From the NCBI GenBank assembly GCA_014526335.1, contig JACTAT010000039.1, positions 3,520,202 through 3,584,201 on the forward strand: a stretch of DNA of 64,000 nucleotides, in the 5' to 3' direction. Numbering within the stretch: the first letter of the stretch is position 1; every line of letters begins with the position of its first letter. This document shows, one piece after another, positions 1 through 12,500 of the stretch. The translations under genes and the position numbers were made by a program. The notes below the pieces were generated by a model. It was not told the DNA's origin. It made no database searches and saw only the letters and a list, made by a program, of their open reading frames with translations. The DNA comes from Chrysaora quinquecirrha. Lineage: Eukaryota; Cnidaria; Scyphozoa; Semaeostomeae; Pelagiidae.

Positions 1-1410
1 TGACATCCAACTAACTCTAATTTGCTGTTGCCTCGTTTTCGTTATACGATATATGATTACGTGATATTTGTGAATCATGGTTGATTTGCACCAAGAAGCG
101 TTGCTGTTGGTTGCTGCAGATATGCGTTTCCCGGATGAAGACTAAGGTATCCAAGTTGGAAAGAATTGCTGCAGTTGCCGCCCAAATAATATGAAGGAAG
201 TCCGCTATAGATCACGGACGGTGTCAGAATACTATTGACGGTTTGTGGAAAGGAGCAAGTGGGACCCTTGGAAATGGCGATGGAATTCTGGAATTTTGAC
301 GTTTGGGTTTGAACTGTGGGGCTCCAAAGAACTTTGTTTTACAGAGAAAAAAGCAACCAAACAATTCAAATACTGAATATTTTTTAAACTGCCCATATTT
401 GTTGTATTCGAAAAGTTTTATATGTAAATAATTTGACTGTGTATTTTTATATAGAATTCCAGGCGCAGAATTGTTCCCATTTTACATTTGTGTGAGAATG
501 TTGCCTTTCATGTTGCACATATTATTTTGCATATATATTTTTTGTAGTCTCTACGGGGCTATTTGTTGTTTCGATGTTTTATAAAAAATTGAAAGTTTTA
601 TTAGTACCTAAGAATTGAAAACAAGCCGTCTTAGTACCACCGTAAAATCAGTATTTTTTAATGGGAAAGTACCAAAAAAGCTCAGAAACACGGGGAATTA
701 CTTTCTACACACGGTTTCAACCAAAATGAGCAAATAGCTTATAAAACCCAGAGCAGAGCGTCCGACTCAGCTTTCTAATTTTTATCATTGTTGCATTATA
801 GTTTTATAATCGAGTATTCGTATATATATATTCATCTAACTTTTATTTATTTTCAAATATGAATTGTAAATATTGTATTACAAATACTAATTGAATGGGT
901 ATAAATTACATCCCTTTCTTTCATATGGTCCTTGATTCTTATGTCTAATGCTATTCTTTGAGGTTAAACCAATGATAACGGACTCGGAATGGGGCTTTAT
1001 AGAGAGCATTGGGTAGGAAGTACACGAGTAAGGATTCGGCGATGCACCAGATCCCCCCCTTGAAGAATGTTGATACTATTGATATTTTCCTTGGCAGTTG
1101 TGTGAGGTCGACAATAGCTGGAAATTTTAGCTTTGAGAAAAATTGTTCAAGAGGGGAGGGGAGGTTGAAATGGAATGTTAGCAGGCAGCGAAATATAATT
1201 GCAGCACAGGCGTTTCAACAGTTTCGGCATGCATTGCGAGAACTTGAAGCGTAAAGAAGTCTGCGAAAAATTCAACAAATATCGTTTAAATGCCAAAGCA
1301 GCATATTGACAGAACAACAGGAATTTGATACAGATCTTAATGATGTGAAATCGTAATAAAAATATGCAACAATGCAACAATAGAGCAGAAAAAAATGATT
1401 GTATAACTTA
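1..1410. other. Left flank and probable SREK1 3' UTR region
   Basis: I see no coding potential or RNA gene here, only AT-rich sequence. The SREK1-like stop codon is at 1455-1457 on the minus strand. A consensus donor (GTAAGT on the minus strand at about 1411-1406) just beyond the stop suggests that the 3' UTR is spliced, in which case further 3' UTR exons may lie in this stretch. Short open frames at 1009-1254 and 1147-1380 show no family features. Confidence 0.5.
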
Positions 1411-1454
1411 CGTTGAACGATCATCTGATTAATCGATTGTTCGAAATAATCTAT

Positions 1455-3462
1455 TTAAGATCGTGATTTTCTCTTTGATTTATGATCATCATCTGATTGA
1501 TAATCATGTTTATCTTTTGATTTCGCTGTATAATCTTCTTCAATGCTCATATCACTGTTGTCATCCACATTGTCCACGTCTGGAAATAAAATTGCAAACA
1601 TGATAATGTTTGAAATGTACAGTTGAAACTCCGAATAGCTTGAAATGTACAGTTGAACAACTTATATATACAAGGTCAAGTGGCCGTTATTGAGAGGTGG
1701 CCGTTAGTCGGAGGTGTAACAATACTATATGAAAGTGTTTGGGACTGTGGGAAAGATTAATGGCCGTGATAGGGAGGTGGCCGCTTATAGGAGGTTCGAC
1801 TGTTCTATTGCGTTTATTACTTTAATTGGTGTTGAATTTAACACTGGACAATTTTGTTCTGGTTTTTGTGCTTATTTTTATTTTCTACAACCAAAATTTA
1901 CAGTAATGATTCAATTAACCTGTGGTTCTGATCTATTCAAAACGAGGAGGAAGGGCTTTTGAAAAGTCAGGTTCCAGATTTATGGACTTCATTTGAAAAA
2001 ACAATCAAGAACGAATTATTTAGGGATCTTTCAGTTACCACACGTGACAAGGATGGGAAGTCTATTTGAACTTGGGGCCCTTGATTAAGGAACAATGTGC
2101 TTGTGGGGGCTTACGTCAAGGGTAATATTTGGTTACCCCTTCCTTTTCAGACAGAACCGCCTTTCAATACAATGTTTAGAATGCCAAAGATCTTACTAAA
2201 TTCTGGAATTTAGACGCTGCGTGACAGATTACAGTTATGTGGAGCGAAGTTTTACTGTTGAGCTGGCTTTACACACAAAAACAGCTCTTCGCTATGCCCA
2301 CACCCAAGGGGGGGCTCATTAAAACTTAAAACCTTCTAATTCAAGAGTGGCTGTATTCGAGATGGAGTAATCAAACAATTATGGAAGATACGACAGATAT
2401 GGCGACTCTTTTCGGGAGTTAAACCAATGGTATCCTTAAAATACCTTTATAGAGTGGTGTGTCTTCCTTTTCTGGCGACACAGCTTTCTTTGCCTTGGAT
2501 GATGATCTTTCACGTGACCGATCTCTGTGATCTCGTTTTCGATCTTTATCACGTGTTCTGCGATCTCGACTACGAGATCGACTTCTGCTATGACGATCTC
2601 TTTTGCTCCTTCGTCTGAAATGTAGAGTAATCGTTATAACATTTATTAACATTTATCAATCATTATCTCTAACAATCGATAAGGAGTTATTGGGAATAGC
2701 AGGTTTACAATCATGGCCTAAGTATCGAGACAACGATCATGCAGAATGCAGATATATTAGCCATCTCGATGGGCAATTCACTCTTTGGAATCTTGTACAT
2801 CCTCAGCTGGAATCTCAATTGTTTTCGTAGGAATTTTGTAAGAACCTTTTGTTTCGCTAGGAATCTCATAAGGTTTTTCGAGGAGTGAAATGCCCCTCGA
2901 GCTATCTAATGTTGTACAGGGGGGCGCTACCAACCTATAGTGTCAACGGAGCCTTATTATAAAGAGTATTCCTTGCAAAAACATTTGAAAGTACAATTTG
3001 AAATCTTAACCTGGAATGTGATCTGCTTGGCGAACGAGATCTTGATTTGCTTCTGTCCTTTTTAGACTTTTCCTTCACAGGAGATTTCGACTTCGATTTC
3101 CTTTTATCAGCTGATCCAGAACGAGACCGAGATCGACTCTTTGTACGACGCCTTGAAAAGAAAAGTGACGTTAGATCATCCTAGAGCCTGCTATCATCCT
3201 ACACACACGCTACATTAAATCACAACAAACTAAAAGACCAACAAACTAACAAACTAGCAAACTAAATAATAACAAATTCAAAAACTAACAAACTAGCAAA
3301 TAACGTTGGCAAACATTATATTGGCAAATATTAATCCAAATTTTAAAAGACTAAAAGACCACAGTAATATTTCGGTGACCTATAACGATCACCATCCTCA
3401 GGGTAGCAGGTTCTGGGAAGATTTGGGCAGCTAGTTACATTGTTGCTTAGTCAGTTAGTTAC

Positions 3463-3512
<50 letters not shown>

Positions 3513-6500
3513 GGTTAGATAATTGATTGCTTAGTTCGCTGGTTACTTACTTAGTTAGGTAGTTAGTTAGTTAGTTAGTTAGTTAGCTGGTTAATTAGTT
3601 AGTTATTAAGTAAGATTAGTTTATTAGCTAGTTACTTAGTTAGTTAGTTAAATATTTAGTCATTTAACTAGCTGTCAGCAAGTTAGTTGGTTGGGTAGCT
3701 TGATTTTTCTTAGTTCATTAGCCAGGACCTACTTATACTCTTATATGTAGATGACCATGGGGGTGACAAAACAATAACTATACAAGGAAACCTACCAAAA
3801 AATCAGATTGATTGATTTTTTCTTACCTTGATGATCTATTGCTTCTGCTATGACGAGAGCTTGAGCTTCGATATTTTGAATCACGTGACGGAGATCTTGA
3901 ATATGATCGGCGCCGACGACGATCCCTGTGGTAAATCAAATTGTTCATTAAAAATCTCTTCAAGGCTGAAATTATACTATGTTCCATCAAAATAAACATG
4001 ATCTATCTATATACGTGGTATGTTGTCTTATAATGACAGAAGCAGAGATGATTTGGTACTTACTAAGGTTATACTAAAGATCAGTATAATAAATTCCACA
4101 CGGGGATTCGAAAGTTGAAAAGTAGTTGAAATGAAAAGCAGTTGAACGTTCGCTAGAGTCCGACGAGGTTTAGGGGATGCCATAGAGGACTAACCCCCTG
4201 GACTCTAGCGAAAGTTCAGCATTTCTATTCAACTGCTTTTCAACTTTGGAATCCGTGTGGAAAATCAGACGGGTCAAATGGTTCCTGGAAGAAAAACCAA
4301 AGATGCAATAGTTTTTGTTGGGCATACGTAGCCAGAATAATTAGAATGATAGGCAAGCAAGAACTGTGTGTGGAAAAGAAATGACAAGACAAATCGGTGG
4401 GGTTGGGTGTGTCAGTCATTGGGGCAATCAAGAAAGCACATATATAGTAATAGGCAGTCAAAGTCACAACAGATGCTAATGACAATGGGATCTCGTCTGA
4501 AGAAGTAACAAAATCATTGTTTAATGCATTAATTTCATATCATTCGTAATGCAAGGGATAAATTGTTCATTGAACAAGCAAACATTGGGTTAAATAAAAT
4601 GAGGGTATTATCAGATGCTTATTTTGGCATAACATGGCATACACCACAGATACCGTTAGAATAGCTTACCGTGGCACATCAGGTATCTTTTTTTTGACGC
4701 CTTCTTCTAATCTGAGGATTATAATTTCATTTTGTTATGACTTTATGAAGCAAGGGTGTGTGTGTCACGTCTGTCCTGCTTCATTAATGAAAGCAAAACG
4801 GTGTGGTGTAGTGTGCATGATAGGATATACTGTGTCATTCGGCTTATCTACAGGTTTCCTGTTCTTTTACGTGAGTTCGTGACAGGGTAATCTTGCTTAA
4901 CAGTACATGCCAGAGTCGACAAGACCTGTCCACGTGTACTCGTACGATGCCCTATCATAGCAAGCAGAATGCCTATTGGAGCATTTTTGCCCTATTTGCT
5001 GAAATCCTCCTAGTTCTTTTAATCTGAATTAATCGACTTTTGTCCTGTTTTATCAAAGATGGTGTGGCCGAGTAATGAAAGGTTTAACTCGAGAACTCGA
5101 GATAAACCGAGTGTGGGATCAAACCTCATCGGGAACGCTTTCTACAAGCCTACAGTCAACTCAGCTATTCATCCTTCCTAAATCGCTAAATTAGTTCCCC
5201 AGGTTTATGTTCTGCAATGTAAATGGATGTGTTCTGGGGCTGGAGCAGATGGTGTTCACCATTTGTAAGGTACAGTTGACTGGAAACGCCGACTTGTATT
5301 AACGAATAAACTGCAACGTTGCGTACTTGCTTGACTCTCCTTTTCAACGTGGAAACACTGTATGGAGACATCTCCACGAGTCACTGGGTTGTCTATTTCT
5401 ATCAAGGCGGTCAAGTCATTGAGTGAGCTACTATATCTGACAATGACATTCACAAGAATTTCTCCCACAATCGCATGAATCAAAGACGAAATTTAATTGA
5501 AACAGCACAAACCTCGACTTCGATCGACTTCTTGACCTTCTTCTTCTGCGTGAAGGAGTACGTGACCTTGACCTTCGCCTTTGTGACCTTGAAAATGACC
5601 TTGAGCGGGACCTTCTTCTGCGTGATCTTGAGTAAGATGGCGATCGTGATCGTGGCCTGCGTGATCGTGAATATGATCCTGATCGTGATCTTGTTCGCGA
5701 TCTTCGCCTTCTTCTTTCACGTGATCGCGAACGTGATCGGCTTCTTCGTCTGAATATCAACAAAATTTAATTCATTACCGTAAATCCTCGAATTAGCCCC
5801 CCCCCTGATGGCTCAATTATTTTTCATTATTTTGGAGGGGGCTTATTCGAGGTGGAGGCTTAAACGAGGGAGGATTATAAAAATATTCACAAACGCATGA
5901 TTCATCATCGAATTAGAGAATGCATATTTCTATCATAACTCGACAATGTGCCAATATGGACTCAAAATGCAAACACCAATATGTCAGGGGTGGGGGCTTG
6001 TTCTAGGGGGGCTTATTAACAATTTCTCGCTCTAGGATGGGGGCTAATTTGAAGGGGGCATATTTGAGGAGGGGGGATTCGAGGACTTACGGTATTTAGC
6101 GGGATCTTTATTTCTTTCCTTATAAATCAAACTCATGGATTTTATTAAAATCAATAGATTAAAATATTGACAAAATTGATTAAAAAAGAAACTTACAGGG
6201 AACTTGATCTTCTTCGTGCTTAAAAAGAATGTGAAATAAAATTGTGAGTAGTAGAAGACAGAATGATATTTCAAACTAGAATGAAAACAAAACTTTACGC
6301 ATGGCATGGTTTATAACTATGCATAAGATGTGTGGGTAGCTCTTCTATAAAAAAAGCCAAATTTAGACGTTTCCTTTTTGATCTGCTGCTAATAGAAATC
6401 ATCAGCGTAACAGAGACACATTAAAGTGTATTACTGCAAAGTTTATATGTAACTTCCTACCACAAAGTTGCCAAAGATAAACTTACAAGCATATCTTGAA

Positions 6501-9500
6501 TGTCTATCAGCATTTTTTCTCTCGGCTTCAAGCTTTTCAAAATCAGGCTTGATGATAGCACATTTGGAGTACGTGACCCTGCAAAATATAAACCATCGTT
6601 AAACGAAATGAACTGCTTGACATGGCTAGATTGGCAACCCAAAGGTTAGCTGATTTACAGCCAAAGGTTGCGGGTCACTAAAGCCAGAGGTTGTAGGTCA
6701 AAGGCTAGCTGGTCTAGAGTCAAAGGCTGTAGGCAAAAGACAAACTGGTCGACAGACAAAGGTTGCAAGCCAAAGATTAACTCGTCTTAAGTCAAAGGTT
6801 AGCTGGCTTAAAGCCAAAGGTTACAGGCCAAAGGTTAGTTGGTCTAAATTCAAAGGTTGCAGGCCAAACACTAGCTGGTCAAAAGCCAAAGGTTGCAGGT
6901 TGCAGAACTATTTTTGCTTTTGTCCAACTCTCATGTTTCCCCAAAAATCAACCAATTGCTTCTAACTGGTGTTAAGCCTCGAATTCTAAAATGCTGAGCA
7001 TGATTTAGATGAAATGAACGTAGTTTCATAGTTGATCTTACTTCATTGGCTTTCCACAGAAAACAACTCCAGAATATTGTAATGCAGTTGCAATGACAGA
7101 CAAATCTGTGAACTCTATCAATGCATATCTAGAAAAAGAAACAACACAACAACAAGTTTAGAATAAAAGAGATATATCTATATGTCTTTTTCATCAAAAC
7201 AGAAATTCTTAAACCAATCGTTACAAATTCTTTGAAATCGCTTCAAATAGTAGAGATAAAGAACATTTTCATGTCAACATGGGGCTCATTTTCTTCGCTT
7301 TTAGGGGCTAGTATATTTTATTATAGACCTGTAACCGGGTAAATGGCCTTATTTTTGCCTTAGGATGCCATTTTTGATGATTTTGGTCTATTTTGGGAAC
7401 CTTCGATTTTGCCCGATTGGTAGAAAGCTTAAGTCTTTACGGCACTAGCAGGAACAAGGCATCGTGACATTGGAAATGTATCAAGAGATATATTTGATTA
7501 CATTTGAAATGTATCAAGAGATATATCAAAACTGTCCATCTATGTTTCTCAGAAAGATTTGTAAAACTGAAACGTCTTTGCGTGGAAAATTTTCGAAACA
7601 TTTTGCACAAAAAGTAATTGATAAAGCACTACATAATATTCTAGCAGTTAAACGTAAGGTTTTAATTATAAAACAACATAGGTTTTTCCAAGAATTCGTT
7701 TTTCCGAAATGTTTAACCTTAAAAATAATATACAAAAGGCGAATGTTAGCTGACTTACTTTTGTCCATCTTCTTTTTGAGATTGTCTGACAAATTTTATT
7801 TCTCCAACACCAGAAAAGAAGGCAACCAGCATTTCTGGGCTGACCTATGTATCGAAATAAACAAGACAAATATTGAAAAGATAACCGAACGAAAAAGGAA
7901 GAATACAAAACCACTTGTATGGTTCTAAGGCAACCTATTCTTATTAGAGAGGGTGGCTATTAGAGAGAAAGGGGGGAACAGATACTGGAACAGATTCAGA
8001 TTTATTTAGTCGAGATGGATTTGACAGACATGAACTATATGAGAAATAGTAGTTATTAGTAGTTATAAGACACGAGTTTGGCAGACCAAACACATTGTAA
8101 CTAATTGCATTTTGTTTTGTAGATTTACTACAGAGCTGTCCAATAACCAAAATAGGGAGAGGCTTAATAGAGAAGGGGGAAATCTCAATTAGAAGAAGGG
8201 GAACATAGAGGGGGCTTGAAAGAGAGAGGGTGCTTGATAGAGCGTTCGCAGTAAGGTAAGTCCAGGAAAAACAACATTATTGGTTGTGCTACTTACTGAA
8301 TCATCTAGATTTCCAATGTATACTGTTCTGCGAATTTCTTCAATTTTAACAGGATCAATGTTGCCCAGGACAGGAGGTGGAGGCAAATTGCTGCCAAGGC
8401 TCATATTTCCCATAAACTAAAAACAAAAGGAATCAGGTTAAGTCATTAGCTTGACATTAACTATTACTGTTATTATGTTAAAATAATGATGATGATGATG
8501 ATGATGATGATGATGGTGATGATGATGGTGGATGGTGATGATGATGACGATGATGGTGGATGGTGATAATGATTATGATTATGAAGATTATGATTGATGA
8601 TGACAATGATGATGATGATGATTAATATTATTTGCAGCCTAAGTTTTCACCACAAATATATTTTACAGCAACTAATTATTTTAGCCTTTTCCTGCCTTTT
8701 AATACTCCAAAGCTTACAAAAAGCTTTCACTATTGTTGTTTGAATGTTTTGGAAACTTAATAATGTTTCTACCAAGATTATGCTTTACTAGCTCGGCCGC
8801 TCGCGCTACGCGCGAGGCAGGCAACATCGCTAGCTCGGCCGCTCCTGCGCCATCGACTCCTGCGGGGCTTCTCGCCGCTTCGCGGCTCGCGGGCGACGCT
8901 TCGCGTCGCTCTGCTCGGCTGCCGCTCGCTGTGCTCGCGGCAACCTCTCAGTGGCACGTGCTCCGCACGTGGTCTCGCTACTTGCAAACTCGTTGGGAGG
9001 CTGATCTATGCACATAGTAGTCGGCTATGCAAGAAATAAGGTGACTAACGTCATACATGCGCGGGATTTTAGTTGCGGTGATCGTTGGTAAGAATAAAAT
9101 GCATCACGTGAACATCCGACCTGAATGGGAAATTCGTACGGACAGAATAGGAATCTAGAGTGACGTCACGTAACAGGGGGCTTTCCGTTTGAAATGTTAT
9201 TGTTGAGGGTAAAAAGGCTCATGTGACCATCACAGCTGAGTGGGTAGCTCATAAGGAGGAAATAAGAATCTAGACTGGCGTTATGCACAAGGGGGGTTTA
9301 GAATTGTAACCTTTCTCCTGGGGGTAAACAGGATAAAGTGAAATGTGGATGACATGGGAATGTAATATGACAGAGTAAATATCGCAAACATCACTGACTA
9401 TGCAAACATCGTTGCTAAGGGTTTCATTTGCTTAGTTGCTCGGTTGCCCAGTTGCCCCATTGCTCTGGTTGCCCAGGTGGTAAGTTGCCCTGTTGCTCAT

Positions 9501-12500
9501 TTCCCCATTTCTCACTTGCCCTGTTGCTTGGTTTCCCAGTGGCTAAGTTGCTCACATGCCTAATTGCTTGGTTGCCCTGTTGCTGATTGGTTCGGTTTAT
9601 TGGCTCAAAGTTGCTCGGATTCCCAGCTGTCCGGTTGCCCAGTTGCGGCGTTGCTCTGGTTTTCCAGGTACTCAGTTACCCGGTTGCTGATTTGCTCGGT
9701 TGCTTGGTTCCCAGTTGTTCAGTTTCCCAGCTTTCCAGTTGCCCAGTTGCTTGGTTTCCCAGTTGGCCAATTGCTGGGTTGTTCAGTTGCGCCGTTGCTC
9801 TGGCTGCCCAGTTGGTCTGTTGCCGAGATGCTGACTTGCCAAGTTGCACGGCTTCCCAGTTGCACAGTTGCTCTGGTTGCCCAGTTGCTCAGTTGCCCAG
9901 TTGCCAAGTTGCTCATTTCCCCATTCTCGGTTGGACTGTTGCGCCGTTGGGTGGTTTCCCAGTTGCGAAGTTGTCAAGTTGCTCAGTTCCTCACTTGCAC
10001 ATTTGCTTGGTTGCCCTGTTGCTGATTTGCTCGGTTGCTTGGTTTTCAGTTGCCCAGTTGCTCGGTTGCCCAGTTGCGACGTTACTCTGGTTGCCCAGGT
10101 GTTCAGTTGCCCAGTTGCTCGGTTGACCTGTTGCAGCGTTGCTTGGTGGTCCAGCTGTGGAGTTTCCCAGTTGCCAAATGTCTTGGTTTCCAAGTTGCTC
10201 CGTTGCCCTGTTGCTTAGTTGCCGAGCTGCAGGGTTTCCCAGTTGCCACGTTGACAAGTTGCTTAGTTGCACACTTGCCCAATTGCTTGGCTGCCGTGTT
10301 GCTGATTTGCTCGGTAACTTGGTTCCTAGTGGTTCAGTTTCCCAGTTGCCCAGTTGCTCGGTTGCTCAGTTGCGCCGTTGCTCTGGTTGCCCAGTTGCCC
10401 AGATGCTACTTGCCAAACTGCTTAGTTGCAGTGTTGCTCCGTTGCTTGATTTCCCAGCTGCGCGGTTTCCCAGTTGCTTAGTTTCTCAGTTGTGCACTTG
10501 TTCATGCACCCAACTGCCTGGTTGCCCTGTTGCTGATTTGCTCGGTTGCTTGTTTCCCAGTTGTTCAGTTTCCCAGCTTCCCAGTTGGCCAGTTGCTTTG
10601 TTTCCCAGTTGCCCAGTTTCTCGGTTGCCCAGTTGTGACGTTGCTCTGGTTGCCCAGGTGCTTAGTTGCCCAGTTGCTCCCTTGCGCAATTGCTCGGTTG
10701 CCCTGTTGCAGCGTTGCTTGGTTGCCGAGCTGTGGAGTTTCCTAGTTGCCAAATGTCTTGGTTTCCCAGTTGCCCATTTCTTCGGTTGCCCTGTTGGTTG
10801 GTTGCCGAGCTTCAGGGTTTCCCAGTTGCCACGTTGACAAGTTGCTCACTTGCCCAATGGCTTAGCTGCCCTGTTGCTGATTTGCTTGGTTGCTTGGTTC
10901 CCAGTTGTTCAGTTTCCGAGCTTCCCAGTTGCCCAGTTGCTCGGATACTCAGTTGCGCCGTTGCTCTGGTTGCCAAGTTCCTAAATTGCCCAGATGCTGA
11001 CTTGCCAAATTGCTTGGTTGCGGTGTTGCTCCGTTGCTTGATTTCCCAGCTGCGCGGTTTCCCAGTTGCCCAGTTTCTCAGTTTTTCAGTTGCTCAGTTG
11101 CCCAGTTGTTCATTTGCCCTTTCTGGCTGGTTGCCCTGTTGCTGATTTGCTCGGTTAGCTACTTGGTTCCCAGTTGTTCAGTTTCCCAGCTTCCCAGTTG
11201 GCCAGTAGCTTGATTTCCCAGTTCGCCAGTTGCTCGGTTGCTCAGTTGCACAGTTGCTCTGGTTACCCAGTTGCTGAGTTGCCCAGTTGCCAAGTTGCTC
11301 GTTTCCCCATTCTCGGTTGGCCTGTTGCACCGTTGGGTGGTTTCCTGTTCCGAAGTTGTCAAGTTGCTCAGTTCCTCACTTACCCAATTGCTTGGTTTCC
11401 AGTTGCCGAGTTGCTCGGTTGCCCAGTTGCGACGTTGCTCTTGTTGCCCAGGTGCTCAGTTGCCCAGTTGCTCCCTTGCGCAATTGCCCGGTTGCCCTGT
11501 TGCAGCGTTGCTTGGTTGCTCAGCTGTGGAGTTTCCCAGTTGCCAAATGTCTTGGTTTCCAAGTTGCCCAGTTGCTCGGTTGCCCTGTTGCTTGTTTGCC
11601 GAGCTTCGGGATTTCAGTTGCCACGTTGAAAAGTTGCTCAGTTGCCCAGTTGCTGACTTGGCCAATTGCTTGGCTGCCGTGTTGCTGATTTGCTCCGTTG
11701 CTTGGTTGCCCAGTTGCTCAGTTGGCCAGTCGCTCGGTTGCGCTGTTGCTTCGTGGTTTTGTTATGAAGATGCCTAGTTACTTGGCTGCCCAGTTGCTAG
11801 TTTGCTTTATTTCCTAGTTTGTCAGTTGCTCAGTTGCCCAGTTGCTGGGTTGCCTACTTGCTCTGTTGCCCAGTTGTGTAGCTGCTCGGTTGCCCAGTTG
11901 CTTGGCTGCTCTGTTGGTTAGTTGCCGAGTTGCAGAGCTGCTCGTTTGCCCAGTTGCCGAGTTGCCGTGTTGCTTGGTTACCGAGCTGCCCAGCTGGTTA
12001 GTTGATGCTGGTTTGCACGCACGTCTGCACAAGTTTTTATCTGATGTACCCCCTTAATACAATGCCTAAACATCATTGTACCCCCTTAATTAATAGAAGT
12101 CAAAGAGCAAAACTAAAGGGTTTTGCAAAAAATTTTACACGCTGTAAATTTGACGCAACCTCTTAATACAACGCCTTAATAGCGCTGTACCCCTCAATAG
12201 AAGTCAAATAATAAATCAAGTGGGTATAGCTAAAGCTTTGACATGTTGTACTACTTCCATATAACATTTCTTAATGCTATCGTACCTTTAATTGAAATCT
12301 AAGAAAAGAACGAAGAGGTGTTTCAATTTTATTTATCTGATGTACCCCCTTAATACAATTCCTTAATACCATTGAACCCCTAAATAGAAGTCAACGGATA
12401 CGCCGCCTTAATACAGTTCCTAAATACCCCGGATTCCCTGAGTATGACGTTAAATTCCCGATTCCTTGATTCTCTAATTCCCCGTTCCTACTTTTACAGA

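Noticed and set aside
3433..3710. Possible telomere-like repeat (TTAG)n
   Set aside because: Metazoan telomeric repeats are TTAGGG or TTAGG; this is a plain tetranucleotide microsatellite within a gene.
5475..5753. 92- and 75-codon frames on both strands
   Set aside because: Alternative-frame shadows of the arginine-serine exon of SREK1 (5749-5513).
7464..7928. 154-codon plus-strand frame starting MTLEMYQEIY
   Set aside because: It covers the antisense of SREK1 exon 7844-7759, has a short internal repeat at its start, and no recognisable domain.
9564..12032. Many open frames of 65-232 codons on both strands
   Set aside because: They are produced by the stop-poor 8-bp satellite in all frames, show only its translated repeat, and lie in an intron.
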